From contig CAYXHP010000150.1 of the NCBI GenBank assembly GCA_964465015.1, positions 1 through 64,000 of the forward strand: a DNA stretch of 64,000 bases, written 5' to 3'. The notes beneath the pieces are model-generated. The model did no database searches, was not told where the DNA came from, and saw nothing but the letters and a program-made list of their open reading frames with translations. Position numbers and translations under genes: made by a program. Origin of the DNA: Humimonas sp964465015. GTDB taxonomy: Bacteria > Gemmatimonadota > Gemmatimonadetes > Palauibacterales > Palauibacteraceae. Shown one piece after another: positions 8,396 through 16,784 of this stretch; the first letter of the stretch is position 1; each line of letters starts with the position of its first letter.

Positions 8396-8411
8396 GACTA
8401 CATCTGTAGAC
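8396..8411. promoter_or_regulatory. BlaI-type operator, site 3 (divergent YncE / HAD region)
   Basis: The site reads GACTACA-TC-TGTAGAC on the plus strand, with a perfect TACA-N2-TGTA core and a mismatch only at the second outer base. It sits in the 218-bp region between the minus-strand propeller gene (start 8307) and the plus-strand HAD gene (start 8526), so it could control either or both. Confidence 0.8.
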
Positions 8412-8525
8412 TTGTGGGCAGCAAGATGTACCGGGCGGAGGGATGGGGCGGCGCCGCCACCACGGTGGGCCAGGTCGCACTCCCGGCCCCCAGGGACCGG
8501 GCGCCCTGGCAGGAGGCTCCGCGCA

Positions 8526-9206
8526 ATGCACGATCCGATCGAACTCGCCGTCCTGGACATGGCGGGCACGACGCTGGACGTCGCCGATGCCGTTCCCGGG
8601 GCCATGCGCCGGGCGCTGGGCGAAGTCGGCGTCGACGTGTCCGATGCGTGGATCCGGGACATTCGGGGCCGTTCGAAGCTCGAGGCCCTGCGAAGCCTCC
8701 TCGAGGCCGGCCACGCTTCCCCCGGCCTCGCCGAGCGGGTCCACACCCGGTTCCACGAGGAGCTCGTTCTCCTGGCCGCCGAGGGCGTCGCGCCGATCGA
8801 TGGCGCTCGCGGGGCGATCGCGTGGCTCCGCGGGCGCGGCATCCCGGTGTGGCTCACGACGGGCTTCGATCGCGGGCTCGCGACGGAGCTCTTGAGCCGA
8901 CTGGGCTCGTGGCCGGGGCTCGTGAGTGGCGTGGTGACGGCCGATGACGTCGAGCGTGGGCGGCCCGATCCGGCCATGATCCGCCGGGCCATGGCCGGCG
9001 CCGGCGTGGTGGATCCGGGTCTCGTGGTGGTGGCCGGAGACACGCGCGCCGACCTCGAGGCCGCCCGGGCCGCCGGAGCGGGCTACGCGATCGGCGTCCT
9101 CACCGGCGCCCACGACCGCGAGCGGCTGGAGGGCGTGGCGCACTCCGCCATCCTGGAGACCCTGGCGGACCTCCCGGACTGGCTCGTCGGGCAAGGAGCC
9201 ATCTGA
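8526..9206 (+). CDS. Phosphonatase-like HAD-family hydrolase
   Basis: 226 aa. HAD motif I is LAVLDMAGTTLD, where DMAGTT is typical of phosphonoacetaldehyde hydrolase and its relatives. It also has a cap-domain lysine context (GRSKLEAL), motif II (VWLTTGF), and motif III/IV (GRPDPAMI ... VVVAGDTRADLEAARAAGA). This fits the PhnX-like subfamily, whose real substrate is often not a phosphonate; no other phosphonate genes are near. ATG 8526 follows GGAGG at 8-9 nt. It is followed at once by a strong hairpin terminator and is probably monocistronic. Confidence 0.85.
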   Translation: MHDPIELAVLDMAGTTLDVADAVPGAMRRALGEVGVDVSDAWIRDIRGRSKLEALRSLLEAGHASPGLAERVHTRFHEELVLLAAEGVAPIDGARGAIAWLRGRGIPVWLTTGFDRGLATELLSRLGSWPGLVSGVVTADDVERGRPDPAMIRRAMAGAGVVDPGLVVVAGDTRADLEAARAAGAGYAIGVLTGAHDRERLEGVAHSAILETLADLPDWLVGQGAI

Positions 9207-9227
9207 AGGGGGGGTCCTCCCCCCCTT
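9206..9227 (+). terminator. Intrinsic terminator after HAD hydrolase gene
   Basis: The hairpin AAGGGGGGG-TCCT-CCCCCCCTT begins at the stop codon of the HAD gene. The stem has seven G-C pairs extended by A-T pairs, followed by CTTGCT. The T tract is weak, as is usual in GC-rich genomes. Confidence 0.75.
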
Positions 9228-9270
9228 CTTGCTCTCCCTCCAGCCCGCCGGTAGACTCCGGCGTTTCGTT

Positions 9271-9286
9271 GACGACAGATGTAGAC
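9271..9286. promoter_or_regulatory. BlaI-type operator, site 4 (before desaturase gene)
   Basis: The site reads GACGACA-GA-TGTAGAC. The right half matches the consensus and the left half differs by TACA to GACA. It lies 40-55 bp upstream of the desaturase start. A TTGACG at 9269-9274 touches it and could be a -35 element, in which case bound repressor would cover the promoter. Confidence 0.65.
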
Positions 9287-9325
9287 GACAGCCGGACGGA
9301 CGATGGTCGTGCGGAAGGGACAGGA

Positions 9326-10426
9326 ATGATGGGTGGCGCGCGGGGCTTCACGCGCTCGGCCGATCCCCAGCCGCACGGTGCGCGCACCCGGGCGATCCTG
9401 GTCGCGCACCCCGAGGTCCGGGAGGAGATCTCCAAGAACCCCTGGTCCTTCGCGTTCATCATCCTCCTGGTGGCGCTCCAGTTCACCCTGGCTTTCAGCC
9501 TGCGGGCGGCACCGTGGTGGGCCCTCCTGGCGGTGGCCTACACGGTCGGCGCGGTCGCCGACCACGCGCTCTTCGTCCTCGTCCACGAGTGTGCGCACCA
9601 CCTGATCTTCCGGAAGCGCGCGGCGAACACGTGGGCCGGGATCGTCGCCAACCTCCCGAGCGTCCTTCCCACCTCGGTCTCTTTCGCCCGCTACCACCTC
9701 AAGCACCACTCCTACCAGGGCGTCTACGAGCTGGATGCCGATCTCCCCAGCGAGTGGGAGGCGCGCCTGGTGGGTTGCTCGCCCCGGCGCAAGGCGGCCT
9801 GGTTGCTGCTCTACCCGATCTTCCAGATGCTCCGAGCGTTTCGGATCCGGGAAGTGAGCCTGTTCGACCGCTGGCAGCTGGTGAACATGGCGGTCGTGTT
9901 CGCGGTCGACGCCGGGGTGATCGTCCTCCTCGGCCCGAGGGCCTTCCTGTACCTCCTCGCGGCCGTCTTCTTCTCGGTGGGGCTGCACCCGGTGGGAGCG
10001 CGGTGGATCCAGCGGCACTGGCTGGTGGAGGACGACGGGCAGGAGACCTACAGCTACTACGGGCGCATGAACGCGCTGGCGTTCAACGTGGGCTACCACA
10101 ACGAGCACCACGACTTCCCGTCGATCCCCTGGAACCGTCTGCCCGCGGTCCGGGAGACGGCGCCCGAGTACTACCGGGACCTCGCCTCGCACATCTCCTG
10201 GTCTCGGCTCCTCGTGCGGTTTCTGCTCGACCCGGAGCTGACGCTCTTCTCGCGTATGGTCCGGGACCGGGACACGCTGAGGCGGAGGAAGGGCCCGGCG
10301 AGCGCTCCGGCGGACGCCGCCGGCCCGGATGCCCCGCTCGCCCCGGACACCGGGGTCGCCCCGGAGCCCGCCGTCGGCCCGGACGCCCCGGGTGCCCGAC
10401 GGGACCACCCCGCCCCCTCCCGGTAG
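9326..10426 (+). CDS. Sphingolipid delta-4 desaturase (dihydroceramide desaturase, DES1/DEGS1)-like membrane di-iron enzyme
   Basis: 366 aa. All three histidine boxes are present: HECAHH (87-92), HLKHH (124-128) within RYHLKHHSYQG, and HNEHH (258-262). The region ETYSYYGRMNALAFNVGYHN followed by EHHDFPSIPW and EYYRDLASHISW closely follows the C-terminal half of eukaryotic dihydroceramide desaturases, more than general acyl-lipid desaturases. Four to five membrane helices are visible. Expected reaction: O2-dependent insertion of a double bond into a long-chain base or acyl chain. The start is ATG 9326 (or 9329) after GGAAGGGA; in-frame sequence further upstream overlaps the operator. The Pro/Ala-rich tail (from about 323) looks disordered. 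Confidence 0.88.
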   Translation: MMGGARGFTRSADPQPHGARTRAILVAHPEVREEISKNPWSFAFIILLVALQFTLAFSLRAAPWWALLAVAYTVGAVADHALFVLVHECAHHLIFRKRAANTWAGIVANLPSVLPTSVSFARYHLKHHSYQGVYELDADLPSEWEARLVGCSPRRKAAWLLLYPIFQMLRAFRIREVSLFDRWQLVNMAVVFAVDAGVIVLLGPRAFLYLLAAVFFSVGLHPVGARWIQRHWLVEDDGQETYSYYGRMNALAFNVGYHNEHHDFPSIPWNRLPAVRETAPEYYRDLASHISWSRLLVRFLLDPELTLFSRMVRDRDTLRRRKGPASAPADAAGPDAPLAPDTGVAPEPAVGPDAPGARRDHPAPSR

Positions 10427-10542
10427 CGACGCGGACCCCGCCCGGTCGACCACCGACGCGTTGACGGTCGGCCATGCTTGGCGTACGGTATGCCATTCCG
10501 CCGACACCCCGGATCACGTACCGGTCACGCACGGGAGCCACC

Positions 10543-13500
10543 ATGCGCTCACGCAACCTCGCCGCACTCGCCTCGATCGCCGCCGGAGCCGCCCTCGTAC
10601 TCCAACCGCCCGCCGCCCGAGCCCAGCAGTCCGCGGCCACCGGGACGCGCGTGGATTACGCGGGCCTCGACGCCCCCACCTCGTTCGACGCGACCTTCCT
10701 GGCGGGTCTCCGCTGGCGGGAGGTGGGCCCGGACCGTGGCGGGCGCTCGCTGGCCGTGGCCGGCAGCGCCAAGCGGCCCGACGAGTACTGGTTCGGCGCC
10801 ACGGGTGGCGGGGCGTGGAAGAGCACCGACGGTGGCGGCACCTGGAAGCCGATGACGGACGGGCAGATCACCAGCTCCTCGGTGGGCGCGGTGGCGGTGG
10901 CGCCCTCCAACCCCGACGTCGTGTACATCGGCATGGGCGAGGCCTCGCTCCGGGGCAGCATCACGCAGGGGGACGGGGTCTACCGAACCACCGACGGCGG
11001 AAAGACCTGGACGCACCTCGGCCTCCAGAACACGCAGACGATCGCCCGCATCCGCGTCTCGCCCACCGACCCCGACCTCGTCTACGTGGCCGCCCTCGGA
11101 CACCCGTACGGGCCCAACCCGGAGCGCGGCGTGTTCCGGTCGCGGGACGGCGGGAAGACGTGGGACAAGGTCCTGTTCGTCTCCGACAGCGCCGGGGCGG
11201 TGGACCTGTCCATGGACCCGAAGGACCCCGCCACCCTGTACGCGTCGACGTGGCAGGTCTACCGCACGCCGTGGAAGATGTGGGACGGCGGCCCGCACTC
11301 CGGCCTGTGGAAGACCACCGACGGCGGCGACCACTGGACCGAGCTCACGAAGAAGCCCGGCATGCCGGACGGTCCGATCGGCCGCATCGGCGTCACGGTC
11401 TCGGGCGCCGACCCGAATCGCGTGTGGGCCATCGTCGAGGCGCCCGAGGGCGGGCTGTTCCGCTCCGATGACGCGGGCCAGACGTGGAAGAAGGTGAACG
11501 TCGAGCGGAAGATCCGGCAGCGGGCGTTCTACTTCAGCGACATCTTCGCCGACCCCAACGACCGCAACACGGTGTACGCGGGGAACGTGAGCTTCTTCCG
11601 GAGCCGGGACGGCGGCGTCACCTTCAAGCGCGTCGACACACCGCACGGGGACTACCACGACCTGTGGATCGCCCCCGGCGACCCCGACCGCATGATCAAC
11701 GGGAGCGACGGCGGGGGCGCGGTGACGGTGAACGGCGGGAAGACGTGGACGGAGCTCGACTTCCCCACCGCGCAGTTCTATCACGTCTCCACGACCGGGG
11801 ACTACCCGTACCACATCTGCGGCTCGCAGCAGGACAACTCCACCGCCTGCGTGGCCAGCGACGACTGGGGCAACATGCACGCGCCGGACGAGGACCTGGG
11901 CCAGTGGATGTACGCGGTGGCCGGCGGCGAGAGCGGCTACGTGACCCCGAGCCTGAAGCACCGGGGCGTGTTCTATGCCGGGACGCAGGGCGCGATCTTC
12001 ACCCGCTACGACCGCTCGAACGGCCAGGTCCGCGACATCCAGCCCGACCCGCGATTCTTCTCGGGCGAGCCCGCCGACGCCCTCCGCGAGCGCTGGCAGT
12101 GGACGTTCCCGATCGTCATCGACCCGATCGACTCCACCTCGCTCTACATCGCCTCCCAGCACATCTGGAGGACTCGCGACGAGGGGCAGAGCTGGACCAA
12201 GGTGAGCCCGGACCTCACCTACGCCGACCCGAAGACGCTCGGGAAGACGGGTGGACCGATCACCATGGACATGAACGGTCCCGAGATCTACGCCACCGTG
12301 TTCGCCGTCGCGCCCTCGTACCTGGAGGAGGGGACGATCTGGGCCGGGTCGGACGACGGGAAGGTGAGCCTCACGCGCGACGGCGGCGCGCACTGGACCG
12401 ACATCACCCCGCCGGACCTGCCGAAGTTCACCCGCGTCAGCATCATCGACGCCTCCCGGCACGACCCGGGAACCGCGTACATGGCCGCCAACCGCTACCA
12501 GATGGACGACCGCGGCTCCTACCTGTGGAAGACGCACGACTACGGGAAGACGTGGACACGGATCGGCAAGGAGCTGCGCGGGCCCACGCGGGTGATCCGC
12601 GAGGACCCGGAGCGCGCGGGACTCCTGTACGTCGGCACCGAGCACGGCGTGTTCATCTCCCCGGACGACGGGGCCGACTGGCAGCCGCTCCGCCCGGCCG
12701 GGGCCGCGGGCGACAGCGCGGGCGGGCTCCCCGACACGCCGGTCCGGGACCTCGTGCTGAAGGGGAACGACCTCGTGCTCGGGACGCACGGCCGCGGCTT
12801 CTGGGTCATGGACGACATCGGCCCGCTGCGACAGGCGACGCGCGAGACCTCCGGCGAGGCGATGCACCTGTTCCAGCCTGCCGACGCGGTCCGCCGCACC
12901 CTCGGGGCGTCCTACGGCGCGGGCGGCGCCACCATCCAGTACGCGCTCGCCTCGGCGGCCGACTCGGTGACCCTCCAGGTCCTGGACGCGCAGGGGCAGG
13001 TGGTGCGGACCTTCACGGGCCCACCGAAGAAGAAGGCGGCGCCCGACTCGACCGCCGAGAGCGCGTACGGCTCGCGCGAGCCGGAGGCGCCCACGGCCAA
13101 GGCGGGGCTCAATCGCTTCACCTGGGATCTCCGGTACCCGGGCGCCACGAAGTTCGACGGCATGGTGATCTGGAGCGGGAACCCGACGCGCGGGCCGCTG
13201 GCGCCTCCGGGCCGCTACCAGGTGCGCCTCACGGTGGGAGGCCACACGCAGACGCGGGACCTGGCGCTGGAGATGGACCCGCGCCTCAAGGGAGTGACGG
13301 CCGCCGATCTGCAGGCCGAGTTCGACCTCGCCTCGAAGATCCGCGACGCCACCGACCTGGCCAACCGGGCCGTCATCCAGGTGCGATCCCTGCGCCGTCA
13401 GCTCGTGGAGCGCCTGGCGAAGGTGACGGGGAGTGACTCGCTCCTCGCCGCTGACACCACCGCCGGCGCCGGCGGCAAGGGCGAGTCGTGGGTGACGCGT

Positions 13501-13863
13501 CAGGAGGCGGAGGGGGCCGTGCAGGCGGCGAGCGGCAAGGCGCCCAAGCTGGCCGACGCCGCGAAGGCGCTCGTCCAGAGCCAGGCCGACGTGGAGGAGG
13601 CGCTCTACCAGGTCCAGAACCGGGCGGTCGAGGACCCGCTCAACTTCCCCATCAAGCTCAACAACCGGCTGGCGGCGCTGCGGCGCAGCCTCGAGACGGG
13701 CAACGCCCGGCCCACGGACGCGCAGGAGCGCGTCTACCGCGAGCTGAAGCAGGAGCTGGATACGCAGATCTCGCGGCTGGACGGGACGATGTCGAAGGAG
13801 CTCGCGGCCGTGAACGCGGAGCTGAAGAACCGCGGCCTGGAGGCGCTGTCGGCGGAGCGCTGA
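10543..13863 (+). CDS. Exported VPS10/sortilin-like Asp-box beta-propeller protein
   Basis: 1106 aa. A signal peptide (LAALASIAAGAALVLQPPAARAQ) precedes a long propeller with at least nine Asp-box repeats of type S/T-x-D-x-G-x-T-W (STDGGGTW, TTDGGKTW, SRDGGKTW, TTDGGDHW, SDDAGQTW, TRDGGAHW and others). After that come a FlgD-like beta segment (about 800-930, FTWDLRYPG) and a C-terminal helical region. Such proteins are often labelled glycosyl hydrolases, but no catalytic residues can be assigned. ATG 10543 follows GGGAG; an earlier in-frame ATG at 10474 lacks a good signal-peptide context. It appears to be a single-gene unit. Confidence 0.9.
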   Translation: MRSRNLAALASIAAGAALVLQPPAARAQQSAATGTRVDYAGLDAPTSFDATFLAGLRWREVGPDRGGRSLAVAGSAKRPDEYWFGATGGGAWKSTDGGGTWKPMTDGQITSSSVGAVAVAPSNPDVVYIGMGEASLRGSITQGDGVYRTTDGGKTWTHLGLQNTQTIARIRVSPTDPDLVYVAALGHPYGPNPERGVFRSRDGGKTWDKVLFVSDSAGAVDLSMDPKDPATLYASTWQVYRTPWKMWDGGPHSGLWKTTDGGDHWTELTKKPGMPDGPIGRIGVTVSGADPNRVWAIVEAPEGGLFRSDDAGQTWKKVNVERKIRQRAFYFSDIFADPNDRNTVYAGNVSFFRSRDGGVTFKRVDTPHGDYHDLWIAPGDPDRMINGSDGGGAVTVNGGKTWTELDFPTAQFYHVSTTGDYPYHICGSQQDNSTACVASDDWGNMHAPDEDLGQWMYAVAGGESGYVTPSLKHRGVFYAGTQGAIFTRYDRSNGQVRDIQPDPRFFSGEPADALRERWQWTFPIVIDPIDSTSLYIASQHIWRTRDEGQSWTKVSPDLTYADPKTLGKTGGPITMDMNGPEIYATVFAVAPSYLEEGTIWAGSDDGKVSLTRDGGAHWTDITPPDLPKFTRVSIIDASRHDPGTAYMAANRYQMDDRGSYLWKTHDYGKTWTRIGKELRGPTRVIREDPERAGLLYVGTEHGVFISPDDGADWQPLRPAGAAGDSAGGLPDTPVRDLVLKGNDLVLGTHGRGFWVMDDIGPLRQATRETSGEAMHLFQPADAVRRTLGASYGAGGATIQYALASAADSVTLQVLDAQGQVVRTFTGPPKKKAAPDSTAESAYGSREPEAPTAKAGLNRFTWDLRYPGATKFDGMVIWSGNPTRGPLAPPGRYQVRLTVGGHTQTRDLALEMDPRLKGVTAADLQAEFDLASKIRDATDLANRAVIQVRSLRRQLVERLAKVTGSDSLLAADTTAGAGGKGESWVTRQEAEGAVQAASGKAPKLADAAKALVQSQADVEEALYQVQNRAVEDPLNFPIKLNNRLAALRRSLETGNARPTDAQERVYRELKQELDTQISRLDGTMSKELAAVNAELKNRGLEALSAER

Positions 13864-13921
13864 TCGATCGCCGCCTCAGGCGAAGGGTCCGACCGGGCGT
13901 GACGCTCGGCTGAAGGCTGCT

Positions 13922-13982
13922 GCCGCCGGAGGTGGCCGGCGGCGGGCAAGCCTGCGCGCTCTCGACGGCGACTCCGCGCAGG
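13922..13982 (+). terminator. Tandem hairpins downstream of the Asp-box gene (putative terminator)
   Basis: There are two adjacent inverted repeats: GCCGCCGG / CCGGCGGC with a 6-nt loop, then GCCTGCGCG / CGCGCAGGC with a longer loop. They lie 60-120 bp after the stop of the large Asp-box gene and before the next plus-strand gene. There is no T tract, so the function as a terminator is only likely. Confidence 0.4.
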
Positions 13983-14076
13983 CCGCGCCTTGTCCGGCCT
14001 GGACGAGTCGCTCAAGTTGAGCGTGGATGATGGGGCTTCGGGGCACCGCTCCTCCAGCCTGAGGCGCTCCATCGAC

Positions 14077-16023
14077 ATGCCGAATTCCCCGTCCTTCTTC
14101 CGCCGGCTGATTTCGGAGCTCGGGCGCCGACACGTTCTCCGCGTGGCGGCCGTGTACCTGGTCGTGGCCTGGATCGTGATCCAGGTCGCGGCCATCACCT
14201 TCCCATCCCTCCTGCTCCCCGCCTGGGCCCTGAGGCTGGTGATCGTACTGGCCATCCTCGCGCTGCCGGTCGTGCTGGTGATCGGATGGGCCTTCGAGCT
14301 CACGCCGGACGGGATCCGGAGGACGCCGACCGATGCGGGTTCGGGAGGCGGACTCGGTCGGGGATCCAGGGTCGTTCTGGGAGCCGCCGTGCTCGCGCTC
14401 GTCGGCGTGCTGGCACTGGGGGCGCGCGAAATGTGGCTCCGACCCTCGCGAGCAGCGGCAGCCGATACGACGGCAGCTCGATCGATGACGACGGGGGGAC
14501 GGACGTCTGGCGCCGCCCGCCTCGACCCAACGCGCGTGGCGGTCCTCTACCTGGACGACAACAGCGAGTCGCACGACCTCGGATACCTGGCCGACGGCCT
14601 CACGGAGAGCCTGATCCACGAACTCAGCCACGTGCAGGGTCTCTCGGTGGTCTCGCTCAACGGCGTCAAGCCGTTCCGCAGCCATCCGGCCTCGATCGAC
14701 AGCATCGGCCGAGCCCTGGGCGCAGGCAGCGTCGTCGAGGGAAGCGTTCAGCGCTCCGGCGACCAGGTGCGGGTGATCGTGCAGCTCGTCGACGTGGCTT
14801 CGGGCTCCACTCTGCCCAGCCTCCAGGTCCAGCGGCCGGCCGAGGACCTGTTCGCCCTGCTCGACGACGTCACTGCCGACGTGGCGAGCTCCCTACGACG
14901 CCAGCTCGGCCGGGAGGTGCGGCTCCAGGAGGCACACGAGGGCGCCCACGACCCCGAGGCCTGGAAGCTCTACCAGATCGCCATGCGAGTGAAGGAAGGC
15001 GGGGACTCGCTGCGCCTCACGGACGACACCGCGGCTGCACGCAGGGCCTACCGGACGACGGACTCGCTCCTGGCCGTCGCGGAGCACCTCGATCCGGAGT
15101 GGAGCGTTCCCACCATCCAGCGCGGTTGGACGGCCTTGCAGCAGGCTCGGTTGGCACCGGTGATCACGGATGTGGACACCAAGGAGCTGCGCCGGGGACT
15201 CGCGGATGCCGACCGGGTCCTGGCCACGCATTCAGACGAGCCACACGCTCTCACCCTGAAGGGCATCGTAGAGTACTTCCTGAGCAAGCCCAGGACCTTC
15301 TCGAGCGAGGAAACTCGGGCCTGGCGCGAGGCGGCCGAACGAGATCTCCGCGCGGCGACCCTCCAGGACACCCTGCGCGACCCGGCTATGGCGGCCGCCT
15401 GGGCCCGACTCGCCTACATGCTGGACGAGCAGGGCGAGTTCGACGAAGCCCGACTGGCGGCTCAGCGAGCTTTCGAGTCCGACGCGTTCCTGTCCAACGA
15501 CCGCGACTACCTCTACATCACTGCGAGCCTGGCCCTCGAGCTGAAGCGTCTGGACCAGGCGGACCGGCTCCTCGAGAAGGGGCAGTCTCTTTTTCCGAGT
15601 GACCCGGCCTATCCGGGTCTCCGGCTCGTGGTGGTGGCCTCCCAGCCACCCGGCCCGGGGCGCGTTCAACTCGCTTGGTCGCTGCTCCATGGGCTTGAGG
15701 CCCGCACCGGGGGGAGCCACTACCAGACGGGACGGTTCATGGTCGCAGCTACGCTCGCCCGGGCGGGGCTCCGGGACAGCGCCCGGGCTGTGCGGGACCG
15801 TGCGCGGGCGCTCGACCCCGACGCGCCCCAGGAACCCTACTACGAAGCCTACGTGGCGCTCCAGCTTGGGGACCGAGATCGGGCGCTCGCTCTCCTGAGG
15901 CGCTGCGTTGAGAACGGCTGGAAGGCACCCGGTTACATCGCCCACGACTGGTGGTGGACGCCGCTCCGAGACGACCGCCGATTCCAGACTCTCATCGGCA
16001 CCGGCAAGCAGGCCTCGCGATAG
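14077..16023 (+). CDS. Membrane protein with FlgO/TolB-like domain and TPR region
   Basis: About 648 aa. Two or three N-terminal helices (HVLRVAAVYLVVAWIVIQVAA; ALRLVIVLAILALPVVLVIG) end in the family hallmark WAFELTPDGIRR. One more helix follows near residue 115. Then comes the FlgO/TolB-type domain (RVAVLYLDDNSESHDLGYLA ... LGAGSVVEGSVQRSGDQVRV ... DLFALLDDVTADVASSL), and TPR-like helices fill the rest. Related proteins sit behind adenylate-cyclase or CadC-like DNA-binding parts; here no such domain is present. ATG 14077 is chosen because the family begins near MPNSPSFFRRL; TTG 13990 is possible. Confidence 0.8.
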   Translation: MPNSPSFFRRLISELGRRHVLRVAAVYLVVAWIVIQVAAITFPSLLLPAWALRLVIVLAILALPVVLVIGWAFELTPDGIRRTPTDAGSGGGLGRGSRVVLGAAVLALVGVLALGAREMWLRPSRAAAADTTAARSMTTGGRTSGAARLDPTRVAVLYLDDNSESHDLGYLADGLTESLIHELSHVQGLSVVSLNGVKPFRSHPASIDSIGRALGAGSVVEGSVQRSGDQVRVIVQLVDVASGSTLPSLQVQRPAEDLFALLDDVTADVASSLRRQLGREVRLQEAHEGAHDPEAWKLYQIAMRVKEGGDSLRLTDDTAAARRAYRTTDSLLAVAEHLDPEWSVPTIQRGWTALQQARLAPVITDVDTKELRRGLADADRVLATHSDEPHALTLKGIVEYFLSKPRTFSSEETRAWREAAERDLRAATLQDTLRDPAMAAAWARLAYMLDEQGEFDEARLAAQRAFESDAFLSNDRDYLYITASLALELKRLDQADRLLEKGQSLFPSDPAYPGLRLVVVASQPPGPGRVQLAWSLLHGLEARTGGSHYQTGRFMVAATLARAGLRDSARAVRDRARALDPDAPQEPYYEAYVALQLGDRDRALALLRRCVENGWKAPGYIAHDWWWTPLRDDRRFQTLIGTGKQASR

Positions 16024-16047
16024 CGCGGCGACGACCTCGCTGATCCC

Positions 16048-16596
16048 CTACGTTCGCGGCTGAATGTCACCGCCGGGATCGGCCGTCAGCGCGTCGTCGT
16101 TTCCGTCACGCCAGACCTTGACGCTGTAGGGGTAGAATGCGCAGTCGGCTCCGGAGCGAACCACGCCCCCGACAAGGCCACCCGAATCGCCGAGGAAGGC
16201 GGTGTCGGCGAGGGGCGTGGAGTCCTTCTTGAAGCTGACCTCGAAGCTGTCGACCCCGGTCGTTCCTGGATCGAGCCCCCACAGGAGAGCACCGGAGCCC
16301 ACAGGCTGGACGATGGTGTCTGGATGGACCGAGACGGCTCCGGCCTGAACCGAGATCCATGCGATCGGGCCCGTCAACGCCTTCTTCTTCCAGGACTTGC
16401 ACGTCGGGCTCTGGGGGCCGCCAGGCGGCAGCCGCCGGCCTCCGAGGACTCCCGCGGGACGGGGCTTCCTGACCTTGGCCGTCGAATCCGGCTGCATCCC
16501 CTCGTTTGCCCCACCCGTTTCGCCCGCCTCGCAGCCCGCCAGCACCAGGGTCAGGAGCCCCGCCACCGCGACGATCGCCGTCCGTGAACGCTTCAT
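16048..16596 (-). CDS. Hypothetical lipoprotein
   Basis: 182 aa. The start shows a lipoprotein signal (AVAGLLTLVLAGC, Cys at about 22). A Gly/Pro-rich linker follows, then a compact domain with WISVQAGAVSVHPDTIVQP and a C-terminal part ending YPYSVKVWRDGNDDALTADP that resembles a beta-sandwich. I do not recognise the family. ATG 16596 follows GGGAGGCCCC. It is divergent from the membrane-protein gene at 16785 and convergent with the FlgO/TPR gene. Confidence 0.7.
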   Translation of the reverse strand: MKRSRTAIVAVAGLLTLVLAGCEAGETGGANEGMQPDSTAKVRKPRPAGVLGGRRLPPGGPQSPTCKSWKKKALTGPIAWISVQAGAVSVHPDTIVQPVGSGALLWGLDPGTTGVDSFEVSFKKDSTPLADTAFLGDSGGLVGGVVRSGADCAFYPYSVKVWRDGNDDALTADPGGDIQPRT

Positions 16597-16784
16597 GGGG
16601 CCTCCCGGATGGCACGAGGTCCGGCGACGATAACGTCCGCGCGCGGTCCGCGCCGCCAGCCCACTCGTGCGTATTGGATTGAGTAATTTATGGTAATGAC
16701 AGGGGGCAACGTTGTGAAGGCCACGGCAATCTTCGCCTGTTGCCGGCCGCTCATTTGCGGCTTTACGTTGGCCGGCCCCGTGGT

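Noticed and set aside
10549..13245. 898-aa minus-strand open frame antisense to the Asp-box gene
   Set aside because: No domain or signal is visible; the Val/Arg/His-rich composition is that of an antisense frame in GC-rich DNA, while the plus strand has clear Asp-box repeats.
16660..16712. AT-rich patch as a mapped promoter
   Set aside because: It stands out in composition, but I could not find a -35/-10 pair at proper spacing, so I mention it only with the adjacent gene.
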